Shown: piece by piece, positions 34,592 to 45,834 of the stretch
Layout: each line of letters begins with the position of its first letter
How positions within the stretch are numbered: position 1 is the first letter of the stretch
NCBI GenBank assembly: GCA_029237695.1
Contig: CM055275.1
Coordinates: 6,067,131 to 6,131,130, forward strand
Direction: 5' to 3'
Origin: Conchocele bisecta
Taxonomy: Eukaryota; Mollusca; Bivalvia; Lucinida; Thyasiridae
DNA length: 64,000 bases
The notes under the pieces: generated by a model
What the model saw: the letters and a program-made list of their open reading frames with translations, nothing else
Databases searched by the model: none
Told to the model about the DNA's origin: nothing
Position numbers and translations under genes: made by a program

Positions 34592-34822
34592 TTCGGGACT
34601 CGGGACACTCGGGAACTGTTTGAAGCCGCGGCCTGCGGCCTTCGGGTTCAAACAGTTCGCTCGTGCCACGGCAAACGTTTACCCACGGCTGGACATGATC
34701 GAATCTTATATTCGCCGCTGTAATAACCCTTCGGGTTCAAACAGTTCGCTCGTGCCACGGCAAACGTTTACCCACGGCTGGACATGATCGAATCTTATAT
34801 TCGCCGCTGTAATACCCAGGGT
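34592..34822. repeat. Two units of the TGCCACGGCAAACGTTTACC repeat with hairpin cap
   Basis: A hairpin (AACTGTTTGAA..GGCCTGCGGCC..TTCAAACAGTT) leads into two direct copies of GTGCCACGGCAAACGTTTAC and CATGATCGAATCTTATATTC. The larger array of the same family is at 36001-36612. Confidence 0.75.
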
Positions 34823-35044
34823 GAACATATCCCACACGCAACTATCGTTGAACACCCACACGCAACTATCGTTGATTTAATGCACAAAAAAGTCATAATG
34901 ATACTGAGTACGTTTAGTATTTAGGATTTCTTTTCACGATATTTAACATTTGAATAAATGGGCGTCGTAAGTATTTATTCAGCCAAAGAACTTCTGGCGA
35001 AAAAAAGTCAAACAAAGTTGTGCTCTTATGATAGGACATTTACG

Positions 35045-35149
35045 TACAGTGGGGTCAGAGTGTAAGTGCACACACGAACGAACACGACAGGTTGGTTTCA
35101 ACCTGTCGTGTTCGTTCGTGTGTGCACTTACACGCTGACCCCACTGTAC
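35045..35149. mobile_element. Hairpin MITE with TACAGTGGGGTCAGCGTGTA ends, copy 2
   Basis: Near-perfect palindrome centred on GGTTGGTTTCAACC, bounded by GTA and TAC. Confidence 0.85.
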
Positions 35150-36000
35150 AGTCCAATATTTCCCCGGTTCCACTAACGTCTATCGTTTACACATTGTTGA
35201 GAAACCGTTTTCATATTTGTTTTGTCATTACAAACAATATTTTAGTTTAAATCAACCAAAGCATAATTTTTTAAAGCAACACAACACAAACGATGTAAAA
35301 ACGATGAGTTGAAAGAAACGACATACATCTAAACAGATGAAAGCCGGGTACATGTACTAGTATTTAAACAAAACTCTTTTAAACTGTCCTTACTGTCATA
35401 ATGAAAACGCCTATCCAACGTAACGCGCGACGTTGTTGATACGCTAAAGATTGTTTGACGTCATTAAACTATATGACGTTCATCGTCGTCGTCAATAACG
35501 TCACACTATTGACCGGCAACGTCGCTGTTCTATGAATTGCGACAAACTGATGTAAGCAAATAAGCGCGTGTGTTTCCTCATTTTAACGCATCAGAACATG
35601 CAATGTAATTATAAGTAATACAATCATGGGCTGTTGCGTTTAATGTAAAATCTCCAACACATATTGTTACGTGACTGTCGTTGCTCACAGCCGTGTTCAA
35701 ACGTACAACGCGTGCTGTTTGACCATGTCTGTAAACAATGCTCATTCCGGGGCACAACACCTACGTAATGCATGAGTCTTATGACGTTACTGCAATGCGC
35801 CATTACGTCAACAGCCCAGTTCACAACGGTCGCACTGAACTTTTGAAATTGATGCGACTGCATCACGCGGCGTGTATTGTGGCCCCGGAATACGTATGTT
35901 TAAATCAACTGTTTGGATGGAATGTGTTATCAAAGTACCGAACGTACTGTATGTTATCTCAAATTGCCTGATATTTCCGACGGAAATTTAACAATAACGT

Positions 36001-36612
36001 TCGGGACTGTTTGAAGTAGCTGCCTGCGGCCTTGGGGTTCAAACAGTTCCTTCGTGCCACGGTAAACGTTTACCTACGGCTGGATATTGTCGAACCTTAT
36101 ATTGAATATCAGAGACACTCGGGAAATGTTGTGGTTCAAACAGTTCCCTCGTGCCACGGCAAACGTTTACCCACGGCTGGACATTGTCGAACCTTATATT
36201 GAATATCAGAGACACTCGGGAAATGTTGTGGTTCAAACAGTTCCCTCGTGCCACGGCAAACGTTTACCCACGGCTGGACATTGTCGAACCGTATATTGAA
36301 TATCAGAGACACTCGGGAACTGTTGTGGTTCAAACAGTTCCTTCGTGCCACGGCAAACGTTTACCCACGGCTGGACATTGTCGAACCGTATATTGAATAT
36401 CAGAGACACTCGGGAACTGTTGTGGTTCAAACAGTTCCTTCGTGCCACGGTAAACGTTTACCCACGGCTGGACATTGTCGAACCTTATATTGAATATCAG
36501 AGACACTCGGGAACTGTTTGAACCCGCGGCCTGCGGCCTTGGATTTCAAATAGTTCCCGCGTGCCACGGCAAACGTTTACCCACGGCTGGACATGATCGA
36601 ACCTTATATATT
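36001..36612. repeat. 97-bp tandem array
   Basis: About six direct units with TGCCACGGCAAACGTTTACC, CACGGCTGGACATTGTCGAA and AGAGACACTCGGGAA; unit starts are 97 bp apart (36144, 36241, 36338, 36435). Both ends carry the GGCCTGCGGCC hairpin variant (about 36003-36050 and 36510-36560). Overlapping frames of 71-81 residues on both strands are array artefacts. Confidence 0.85.
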
Positions 36613-36659
36613 CATATCCTACACGCAACTATCGTTGATTTAGTTAAAAGTTAATGTGT

Positions 36660-36915
36660 GTTTGTTTGTTTATTGGTGTTTAACGGCCTATCAACGGCTA
36701 AGGTCATGTAAGGCCGGGCAAACGTGTTCGATCCCGTTTTAACCTGCTGCATTGGGGGGGTGGGGGGGGTGTGTGCTCTCCCAAAATCAGAACGGAATAT
36801 TTACATCGAGAAAAGATATATTCAGCCCTGAAATTAGAATAACCTGACCTGGTGCCAGGTCCATACCACACCAAAGTCACTTGGCCCCTTCCCCTAAAAT
36901 AGGATTACGAATAAT
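36660..36915. repeat. Dispersed repeat with TTTAACGGCCTATCAACGGC core
   Basis: Counterpart of 7375-7900 without the hairpin insertion. It includes GTGTTCGATCCCG, which resembles a pol III B box, G-runs at about 36754-36768 and GACCTGGTGCCAGGTCC. Possible SINE-related element; unproven. Confidence 0.45.
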
Positions 36916-37454
36916 CGTAATACTCACATAAGGGTAGTTAAAAAGTTAAATGGGGGATTATGATTGACACAGCGACGTCAGCCCAATGTACAGTGTATAC
37001 CGTTTCGGTCGCCGACAAACTCGTCCACTGTTTTGAGTTGGTTTGCGGACGAGTTTGTCAAAGAACGAAATTGATTCAGCAGTTATGTTTCCAGGTCAAA
37101 AATGGCCATGAAAACATATAATTTCCAAAATTGGTCGCGAAAGTTAATAACGCACGTCGTCATACCGCGAACGATAATCGTCGCGAATATGGCCAGGTTC
37201 GAAAATCGCGAAATTTAATAGCCGCGAAATTGAGTTGGTTTACAGTTTTCAGAACCGTGATTTTCCAAAGCTGCATTTTCTCAGCCGACAAGTAAAACGT
37301 CGCCAATATTCCTATCGTTAATTGCCTGTCATGTCCAATAACTCGAAATTAATTGGTCAGAATAAACGGGTCAATTGTTCACGGAACGATAAAATGGTCT
37401 GACATATAAATGCACTGGGCATCAGATATGCGCAGAAAGCGGTGGAACAAATTC
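36916..37454. other. Gene-free stretch
   Basis: No gene recognised. Locally repetitive wording (TCGCGAA, GCGAAA) around 37130-37240 suggests an old repeat, but no second copy was found in the window. Confidence 0.35.
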
Positions 37455-37882
37455 AAGGTGTAAGATTACGTGGTTACAACAACAACAACAACAACAAGTA
37501 GTGAAACTTCCAGAAGCCCTATTAAAAGTAAAAATTATTACATTTTGTCCTTATGGTGTAACGGATTTTGATGAAACATGGCGAATCAAACGCGTCTTTG
37601 TAAGCTGCATTTGGTGGTCTCAGTACTTTGATCAAATTGCTGTCGTTTTTGTGAAGACTCGATTTCCGTGTCTACTGACACGGAAATCGATTCTTCGCAA
37701 ATATTACATAAGTCTGTGCCGAACTCCCATGACCACCAAATGCAGCTCATGAAGACACGTTTGCTGCGCCATATTTCATCAAAATCCGTTGCCTATTAAG
37801 GAAAATATCAAGTAATACTTACTTTGGAGTGGGCGCGTTTTCAACACTTTCTTGTTGTTGTAACCACGTGATCATGCACCTT
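37455..37882. mobile_element. Palindromic MITE, AAGGTGYATGATCA family, copy 5
   Basis: Both ends are present (AAGGTGTAAGATTACGTGGT / CACGTGATCATGCACCTT), with centre CGTGTCTACTGACACGG. Confidence 0.85.
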
Positions 37883-37987
37883 GAAGTTGATGAAAACTAT
37901 TTTAATTATACATGTATATTCGTATCGTTTCTGAACTCAATATTGTGTGTACATACATAACCGCTTGCGTTGATTTTGCCAATACAT

Positions 37988-38092
37988 GTAAAGTGGGGTC
38001 AACGTGTAAGTGCACACACGAACGAACACGACAGGTTGGAACCAACCTGTCGTGCTCGATCGTGTGTGTACTTACACGCTGACCCCACTGTA
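37988..38092. mobile_element. Hairpin MITE with GTGGGGTCAACGTGTAAGTG arms, copy 3
   Basis: Palindrome centred on GGTTGGAACCAACC. It interrupts an older repeat: TTGCCAATACATGTA on the left, TATGCCAACGTATCTTAACA on the right. Confidence 0.85.
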
Positions 38093-38357
38093 TGCCAACG
38101 TATCTTAACATGAATTCGCAATACCAACTCGCAATCAAGCTGTTTGCGTGGCTGTGTCTGAGCAACTCAGCCTCATCTAATCAAGTTGCTTGCTTCCAAG
38201 CACGATATTCAAGTATTCTGAAATTGACAACTATTGGCAAGTTTAGCGCAGGCGGCAGTGTAACGTTCGGAACGCAAGTTATGTTGCAGTACTATAAAGT
38301 GTTAACAATCCTCAATTTCTGCCACTGATTTACTATTAAATACGTTTCAGTACTATT

Positions 38358-38570
38358 ACAGAACCGACTGCGTTAATCTTGCCAATATTTGTCAATGTGT
38401 ATTATTTGAATAGTGCGTTTGAAATCAAGCAGCTTGATTGGCTGAGCCTGAGCTGTGCTACAGCTCAGGCTCAGATAATCAAACTGCTTGATTTCGGGTT
38501 GGCATTGACAATAGACGCTCAGAAACGTTGATACTATTGGCAAGATTAACTCAGGCCGTTGTGTACAAAA
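38358..38570. mobile_element. Foldback element with GCAGCTTGATTGGCTGAGCC hairpin
   Basis: ACTGCGTTAATCTTGCCAAT at the left mirrors ATTGGCAAGATTAACTCAGG at the right, around AGCCTGAGCTGTGCTACAGC. Fragments with TTGGCAAT..CAACTCGCAAT occur at 10738, 22780, 23330 and 28095. Confidence 0.65.
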
Positions 38571-38846
38571 TTAACGATCCTCGATTTTTGCTACATTTAC
38601 TGATATATTTCATTACTACGTCTTCCACTGCGCATGTCTGAGATCTAGGCAATGCAATGTCGGTCTGGCCAGTCCTTTATATCTTTAATTGCGTTGACAA
38701 GAAATCGACTTTAACGATCCTCGAATTTTGATAAATTTTACTGATATATTTCATTACTACGTCTTCCATTGCGCATGTCTGAGATCTAGGCAAGGCAATG
38801 TCGGTCTGGCCAGTCCTTTATATCTTTAATTGCGTTGACAAGAAAT
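38571..38846. repeat. Tandem duplication of about 139 bp
   Basis: TTAACGATCCTCGA..TGCGTTGACAAGAAAT occurs twice in direct succession, starting at 38571 and 38711, with only a few differences (for example CACTGCGC against CATTGCGC). A recent local duplication. Confidence 0.9.
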
Positions 38847-39567
38847 GTACACAGCTGTAAAACTGTCTATTTGAGACATGATAACGAACGCGGTTTGATT
38901 GGTGGAATTCTGGGTTAATTACATTAAGTATCCCAGCATGCACTAAATGTCAGTTATTTATAGCACACTGGCCACGGATCAATGAAATTGCGTCATTGTA
39001 GCCCAGTGTAGGTATTGTCTAAAATTCAGTTTCAGTTAACGCATTTGCGGATGCGTATTTGCATCTACTTGTAACGATTTTTTACGTGTTCACACATCAG
39101 AAAGGCTGAAACTCAAAATATTTCTTCCCAAACGTGTCGAAACACGAAAGAAACGACACAAATAAATAGAGAATACCAGGCTAGTGTCTTTTGATATCAA
39201 GTTTATCAGGCAAGGCTAGGAAACGCGTAGGAATTAGTCTAGTCTGGTACTGTATTTATCAGGTAACGTTTCATGCTCGAAAATGACCACAGATGACGTC
39301 GTTATCTATGAACAGAACGAGGACTTGTTTACATTGCGTCATTACACTGACGTCATTCGATAACGTCACGTGACTTCAACCGACCAATGGAACGTCAGTT
39401 TTCACTTTGTTGTAACCCGGATGTTGATATCACGTCAATGCCTGATACAACAATGTGTTATCAGTCAGTACGTATTCGGTCAATGCAGCGCAGGTTACCT
39501 GATAAAGGCAAACATAGATACTTAGTGGACTTCCTGCTTTTTCAATAAACCGACTTTAATTGGGGCC

Positions 39568-40119
39568 TGTCTGTTGCACGTTTTGCTGCCGACGAACTTT
39601 TGGCCATTAAATACTTTAAATCCGAAACATATTTAAATGTAACTAATTTTTCATCAATAATGAAACTGTCACCCTCCCCAATTGTTTTTATTTGATGCAA
39701 TTCCGTCAAATATGGATTTTATTGCGAAAAAAACAAGTTTCCTATGGGAATTGTACATGGTGGCTAAAATAAATTTAAAAAAAGATAATTTGGAATTTAT
39801 GGACAGATTTTCAGAATCTAAATTTTGTTTTCTTAGTTACATCATTTCCAAGCTATCTAGCCAGGTTTCGAGTCAATTTCCAAATTTGTTTACAGCTACG
39901 TGCGTCTTTGACTTCTTTTTTTCCCCATGCTAAATTCCCATAGGAAAATCATTTCTTCGCTATAACATCAATATTTGATGGAATTTCATCAAACAAAATA
40001 ATTTGGGAAGGGTGACATTTTTGTTATTGGTGAAAAACTAATTAAATTTAAATATATTTTAGATTTAATGTGTTTAATAGACAAATGTTCGTCGGCAAGA
40101 AAACGTGGAACAGACAGTA
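39568..40119. mobile_element. Element with CTGTCTGTTNCACGTTTTGC ends, fullest copy
   Basis: Left CCTGTCTGTTGCACGTTTTG, right GGCAAGAAAACGTGGAACAG ending ACAGT, with CCATCAAATATNGATTTTAT and its inverse inside. Interior frames up to 83 codons lack any recognisable domain. Confidence 0.75.
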
Positions 40120-40613
40120 ATTTCAACATCAACTGGTACATCGGTGATACCAGTAAAACTGGTTCTGCCTATTAATTGCATATGTATTGCATAAAATATA
40201 CTTTTACAATGTATAACATTTTTACGGAGAAATAAACAGTTACAATTACCTGGCGTGTTCATTCATTTATTCATTCATTCGGCTTATATTTAGGGCTGGA
40301 AATTGGCTCGAACACCTTCCTTACTCGGGATATATAGCCCAGTAAAGAAGCAGGCCGATGGTCGTCGGTCTGGTTTATATTTCCGAATTTTGATAAATCT
40401 TGCATTTATTCAGGCTCCAAAAATGTGCGCCAAATATAGGAGAGGAGAATCTATGGCAACCTATAATGGCGTGTTCATTGGCAGTATTGTACATTTTATA
40501 TCAAACGTAAATTTCCCTCTTGCTATCAGGGAAGATAACCGTGTTTCCTTAAACGTAACAACTATGTACATGTATCATCAGTATGTATTTGTTGATGGGC
40601 AATGCTGATACAT

Positions 40614-41022
40614 AGACACTAGTAGGTTAGTGCCGTGAATGGGAAAAATATCTGGCAAGGCTTAGGAAACGGAAAATAGAATTACTTTATTACTCATCAG
40701 AAGTATATGTAGTGACCACCATTTGAACCGTCTCGCCGAGACGGTTCAAACGAGTGGTCACAACATATACTTTGGTTCAGAAATAAGGAAAATAGATAGA
40801 GAATAGTAGGTTAGTGCCGTGAATGGGAAAACATATCTGGCAAGGCTTAGGAAACGGGATGGGCGAGGCTCTGCCGAGCACATCCCGTTTCCGTGCCGTG
40901 CCAGATATTTTTTCCCATTCACGGCACTAACATACTATTCTATTTATCCCGTCAACACTACAAATAGCTTTGAAATTCAAAACAATAACCCCAGCAACCG
41001 CACATATTCAGATGCTGATCAG
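40614..41022. mobile_element. Composite of two hairpin families, inverted order
   Basis: A truncated GTTAGTGCCGTGAATGGG arm, the CCGTCTCGCCGAGACGG hairpin (40701-40773), the full GTTAGTGCCGTGAATGGG hairpin (40806-40940), then TTTATCCCGTCAACACTACA. This is the mirror arrangement of 42470-42846. Confidence 0.8.
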
Positions 41023-41440
41023 ACTGCGGATGCACATGCTGATATGGATCAACACTGGTCGCAAAACCCATAAACCACATTTCTCCAGTCACAACCACAT
41101 TGTGTGCGATATGCAATCATGGTCGATGGTAACTTAAAGTTAGACAACTGAGACATAATTAATGAGTCTCGGTAGTCTCCCTTTATACATGTAATAATGC
41201 TATATTAATCGTTTTCCCGCAGAAATATGTGCTTTATTCTTCCTATGTTTCGGTCAAAATGTGGTTATTATATGATATACTAATGATATATTGTAGAAAA
41301 AGTATATAATATAATCATAAATGTTATTTTTAATGAAGATTTGGGTATATTTGGGTAAATCGTGCTGCGTAATTCAATGCGTAATTCAATAATTCAAGGA
41401 GACATCGTTTTCATAGTCTCAAGCGATTTAATGCTAGCTC

Positions 41441-41951
41441 CAAATAAGATATATATTGCTAGCTCGAAATGAATTAGAGATAGCTCGAAATGATTTCGAG
41501 AGCTCTCCAAATGATTTCGAGAGCTCTCAAAATGATTTAGAGATAGCTCCCAATGATTTAGAGAGCTCTCAAAATCAAAGTTATATAATGCTCGCTACAA
41601 ATGATTTCGAGAGCTCTCTAAATGATTTCGAGATATCATTAATTGATTTCGAGAGCTCTCCAAATGATGTCGAGAGCTCTCCAAATGATTTAGAGATAGC
41701 TCCAAATGATTTCGAGAGCTCTCCAAATCAAAGTTATATAATGCTCGCTACAATTGATTTCGAGAGCTCTCTAAATGATTTCGAGATATCATTAATTGAT
41801 ATCGAGAGCTCTCCAAATGATTTCGAGAGCTCTCCAAATGATTTAGAGAGCTCTCCAAATCAAATTTTATATAATGCTCGCTCCAAATGATTTCGAGAGC
41901 CAAATATTTGTTGCTAGCTCTAAATATTTCGAGCTAGCAATATATATTTGA
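41441..41951. mobile_element. GAGAGCTC satellite between inverted flanks
   Basis: ATATATATTGCTAGCTCGAA at the left and TTTCGAGCTAGCAATATATA at the right enclose about 20 units of roughly 21 nt, of the form GAGAGCTCTCCAAATGATTTC (21 nt including variants). A larger period with TTATATAATGCTCGCT recurs three times. The 144-codon frame of Asn-Asp-(Phe/Leu)-Glu-Ser-Ser repeats here follows from the 21-nt period and is not a gene. Confidence 0.75.
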
Positions 41952-42021
41952 GTTTATGTAGATTTGGCGTTCCATACGTTTAGGGGCGGAGCTGCGCGAC
42001 TGGGCTATTCTGGGCAAACAA

Positions 42022-42130
42022 TAAGTCAGTTATAGCTCACATATTGAATTTGCAATACACTAATTTCTTGCTCGCTAGCGGTAGCTGCAAATTAATTTAT
42101 AAAAAAAATCAATATGTGAACTATAACTAT
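42022..42130. mobile_element. Small hairpin MITE, AGCTCACATATTGAATTT ends
   Basis: TTATAGCTCACATATTGAAT mirrored by AATCAATATGTGAACTATAA, loop GCTCGCTAGCGGTAGC. Same type as 4327-4431. Confidence 0.65.
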
Positions 42131-42396
42131 TACTTGTAATTTCTGTTGCACAAACACTGTACAACATGAATCAGACCTACTTTCTCGTGCACCTGTGACA
42201 GGAAGATATACACCAACGCCTGCGCGAATCTTGCCAATATGTGTCCATGTACAGTGAAACCTCTCTAAACCGGACACAAAGAAACACCTATGATCGTATT
42301 TTTGATGAGTTTCTCGGTCATGTATCTCAGGTGATAATGTATGTTCGTGATCGCATAGCACACATCAATGGCTCAGAATGATCAAATATCCAATTT

Positions 42397-42470
42397 ACAG
42401 TGAAAACTCTCTAAGCCGGACACCCTGGGAGGTCCCCAGGGTGTCCGGTTTAGAGAGGTTTCACTTGATA
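42397..42470. mobile_element. Tc1/mariner-like MITE, CCGGTTTAGAGAGGTTTCAC
   Basis: TACAGTGAAAACTCTCTAAG .. GGTTTAGAGAGGTTTCACTT, loop GGGAGGTCCCC. Abuts the composite starting at 42470. Confidence 0.85.
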
Positions 42471-42846
42471 TCCAGTCAATATAATTTTTGCATTTTACAG
42501 CCATTTGTAGGTGTTGACGGGATAAATAGAATAGTAGGTTAGTGCCGTGAATGGGAAAACATATCTGGCGCGGCACGGAAACGAGATGTGCTCGGCAGAG
42601 CCTCGCCCACCCCGTTTCCTGAGCCTTGCCAGATATTTTTTCCCATTGACGGCACTAGCCTAATATTCTCTATCTATTTTCCTTATTTCTCAACCAAAGT
42701 ATATGTTGTGACCACTCATTTGAACCGTCTCGGCGAGACGGTCCAAATGAGTGGTCACAACATATACTTCTGATGAGAAATAAAGAAATTCATGAGCCTT
42801 GCCGGATATTTTTCCCATTCACGGCACTAACCTACTATTCTCTATA
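42470..42846. mobile_element. Composite of two hairpin families
   Basis: Same order as 21493-21948: GTTGACGGGATAAATAGAAT, GTTAGTGCCGTGAATGGG hairpin, TTTCTCAACCAAAG, CCGTCTCGGCGAGACGG hairpin, CATGAGCCTTGCCGGATA. Here it continues into a second TTCACGGCACTAACCTACTA arm. Confidence 0.85.
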
Positions 42847-43330
42847 TTAACGCACTGGCCGCATGATTGTGTTAGTGTGTATATATTCTCTATGTATCCC
42901 GTGTTCATGTATTTTCTCTATACCAGCAATTTGTAAAATCTGATTATTTTTGTTGTGTAATACTGTGCTACATAAATTCTATTATAGAGACTAATTTAAT
43001 TACTTTAAATAGAAATTAAATTAGGAACCATCGCTTGTAAAAAATTATAAGCACTTTAAACAAAACGTTTATCCCTCCAACACAGTGCGTATCTGCCGTG
43101 AAACACGGTACCGTGAAACATTTGTGATATCCTGTCAATACGACATAATCACTGCGTATGAATATAAAACCATGGGCTGGGCATCCTGGCCTAATGTGGC
43201 AGGGACATGAACAGCTCGGTTCCCCGTGGTGTCCACGTACCCACATGTGTTAACCCATCGCCTGTCCCACTGGTGCGAACTGGCCGCAGTACGACTATGC
43301 ACCAGATACTAATAATAATAATATGTAGAG

Positions 43331-43765
43331 GTATGACTGTGCTAAATATAGTACACATCGGCCAGACGTTTTGAGGCCACAGACCCAGTTTGCTTGTAAA
43401 TCCTGATCCATTACAGCCCACTTTTACTTGAGAAACATGTTGGGTTGTTTTTAACACCAGTTTCCAGCATATTTCAAGCATTTAAAAGAAATTACTGAGC
43501 CTGCTTGTCACGTGATGTGAACACTACGTCACATGACAATTTGATGATAAACAATATGGCGGACTGGACAAGGTTGAATCTTTCTTTCTTAGGAGTAAGT
43601 GAACATATTGTTTAATTTGTGAAAATTCGGTGCAGACTTGTTGCAGGTTATGAAAAGGTAGGTTCCACAGCATCCATACGAATAGTGAAAGTGTGAGAGA
43701 ATGGCCATATTTTGACGAATCGGTTAAGTTGTATAGTAAAACTAATTGGTGGTTGCTAGCCTATA
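43331..43765 (+). repeat. Flanking direct repeat A of the Mutator-like locus
   Basis: GTATGACTGTGCTAAATATA .. CTAATTGGTGGTTGCTA, about 435 bp. Copy B (46521-46988) is nearly the same but retains about 33 nt (GGGGGTATGCTTTAGTAGTC..) that A lacks. Copy C (48502-48965) is more diverged but has the equivalent of those 33 nt, so A carries a deletion. Confidence 0.8.
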
Positions 43766-43826
43766 AGCATTTCCGGGTCATCAGTGGATGTCGTCTGCTT
43801 TCTTTGAAAACAACTCTAAACTGTTT

Positions 43827-43954
43827 TTTATCCCGTCAACACAGTGCGTATGTGCCGTGAAACACGGTGCCGTGAAACATTTTTGATATCCAGTCAATAC
43901 TATATTTGCATTTTACAGCCATTTGTAGGTGTTGACGGGATAAATAGAATAGTC
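43827..43954. mobile_element. TTTATCCCGTCAACAC MITE inserted in the transposase 3' end
   Basis: TTTATCCCGTCAACACAGTG .. GTGTTGACGGGATAAATAGA. It cuts the - strand transposase frame just after its Lys/Arg-rich segment. Confidence 0.8.
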
Positions 43955-45822
43955 TAGCTTTCTTTAGTTTACGCATTGTGGTCTGACACTTTTTCCGTAC
44001 ATGACTTTTCTCTATCTTCCGGATGTGCTTGATGACTGAAGAACCTTTTGTTAAGCTGGCCCCTACTGAGTCTGTTTTCAGTATTGTAGCATCCCCAAAA
44101 CCTAGGTTAAAGTTTAGAATTGTACCATGAATTCGACCGGGGAAATTGCGCGTGAATGTCGTTGCTTTTGAATTTGATGTCTGGTACGCACGGTTTGTTT
44201 CTTCACTTTCTTAAGTTGAAGTGAGTAATTTTGTACTGTCAATTGATTTAGGACCAAGGAAAGTTTCTATGCACCGTTTCAGAACAAGTACATCATCCTC
44301 CGTCATGCTTAACATTGTAGTTGAGGGTAGGTAGTTCTTTGCCCTGCGGTAGTCCCCGGGGCAAACCAAACTATACTGTGAACATTGCTTGCCACAGTAA
44401 CCTTTGAAACAACATTGCTTGCCACAGAAACCTTTGAAACACATGACTATTGTACAATTTATTCCTGGCATTATGCTCTTTATCTGTTCTAAGTTACCAT
44501 TATGTTTGGCATGTGCTTGCTTCAACTCTGCAATGCACCTGGATCTTACAGAGAGAGCAAATCTGATTCTCAAGTTTGTTTTGTTTACCCCACGAAACAT
44601 GTTCAAGCTAAATGGCGCCTTGTTTATTTCTCGTTTCAGTGAGTTACTCAGATGGCGGATATCTTTTAGATGCGTTACCGTTACAACTGGTTGAGCGGCA
44701 TCTACACATGTGTGTGATTTATTATCACCGTCCCCCGTGTAATGACTAACATGTAAGTCACTATTTATCTGCTTCGTAACGATTTCATTCCATTTCGCTC
44801 CATCACCTACTGACTCATTTTCGGGGAGGTTGGCAGTGCAGTGACCATGATGGTTTGGGCAGCTGATATTTCCACCCTGATTTCTTAGCTTACTACCTAT
44901 TATGCACAGCTTACTGCCAACAAATGCCCCAATGATTAATTTATCTTTGGTATTATTCTCGCACATAGTGGTTGTCACGATTGTACCCGCTTGAAATGGT
45001 GTACTGTCGCTATTGAATATTGGGTTATTGTAGCAAGAGTCACCTTCAACTCGAACCGTCTTGCTATGTTTATTGCCACAGAGTTCATTCTCTCTGGCCA
45101 CAGTTTGTCTGATTTCATGCATACTTTTAGTGTTTAAGCCAACCATAGACTCTGCTATCCTATTTGACTGCTTTTGCATAGCGTTATACGTCGACGAATT
45201 ATGTTTGTGTTTACCAAGAGCCGACAAGCACCATAATTACTGATTGGTGTGCTCATAAGGCCCAACTGCAAACCCACATTAGCTTTTCCTGATTTCCTAC
45301 CCTTTCGACTTGACGGAACCTCTTCATATAGTTTATAATATTTACTTTTGTAGCTACATCGGGTGCATTTTAGCCGTCAGCCCAACAAATGCCCCATTTT
45401 CTTGATGCGGCCGCATCAAATACCATTTCGCCACTACAGTGCGTATTAAAGGCGCGATGACTGTTTATTTCAGTATTAAACATCTTCTGGACCTCATACG
45501 GTCGATATAATTTGTTTATCAACAGGTCGGGGTGTCCGGATGCATTTTGCGGTACGGCGCATTCGTCAATGAGTTTCGGACGCCTCGACAGAGAGCGCAG
45601 AACAGTTACATCATTGTCCGTGCCATCAACATCTTTACAGGTAAACGTTTTATTTTCATTTACATTCAACCGGGATTAAAATGAGTCTTTGGTTAGCCTG
45701 ATGTACCTATGATTTGTTCCATTTGGTGAGTGAGAAGAAAGTTGTTTACCTTTATTTTCATTTACCCGCCCCGTTTGAAATCCGCATTTTTTACCCCGCC
45801 TCCTATGCTTATTGGTCGGCAT
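43955..45822 (-). pseudogene. Mutator-like transposase-domain gene, inactivated
   Basis: Probable start ATG at 45822 (MPTNKHRRRGKKCG). Damage along the gene: an in-frame TAA at 45676-45678, a frameshift near 45370 and another near 45220, a TAA at 44211-44213, and a MITE at the 3' end. The parts read, in order, a basic N-terminus, a segment ending MVFDAAASRKWGICWADG, then CTRCSYKSKYYKLYEEV. Next come AESMVGLNTKSM, EGDSCYNNPIF (a likely first catalytic Asp region), CPNHHGHCTANL, TGDGDNKS (second acidic site), a long helical part, a Cys-rich segment, and after the last stop RNFPGRIHG and GFGDATILKTDSVGA. This order fits the Mutator-type transposase domain family common in marine invertebrates, as I remember it; the assignment rests on motif order. 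A 30-bp tandem duplication (44383-44442) doubles the Cys-rich CFKG(F/Y)CGKQC decapeptide. Confidence 0.75.
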
Positions 45823-45834
45823 GTTTTCATTAGG

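Noticed and set aside
36001..36612. CRISPR-like regular repeat array
   Set aside because: Units are contiguous 97-bp repeats with no unique spacers, in a eukaryotic context.
41456..41890. 144-codon acidic repeat protein
   Set aside because: Entirely made by the 21-nt satellite; no start context, splice site or non-repetitive part.
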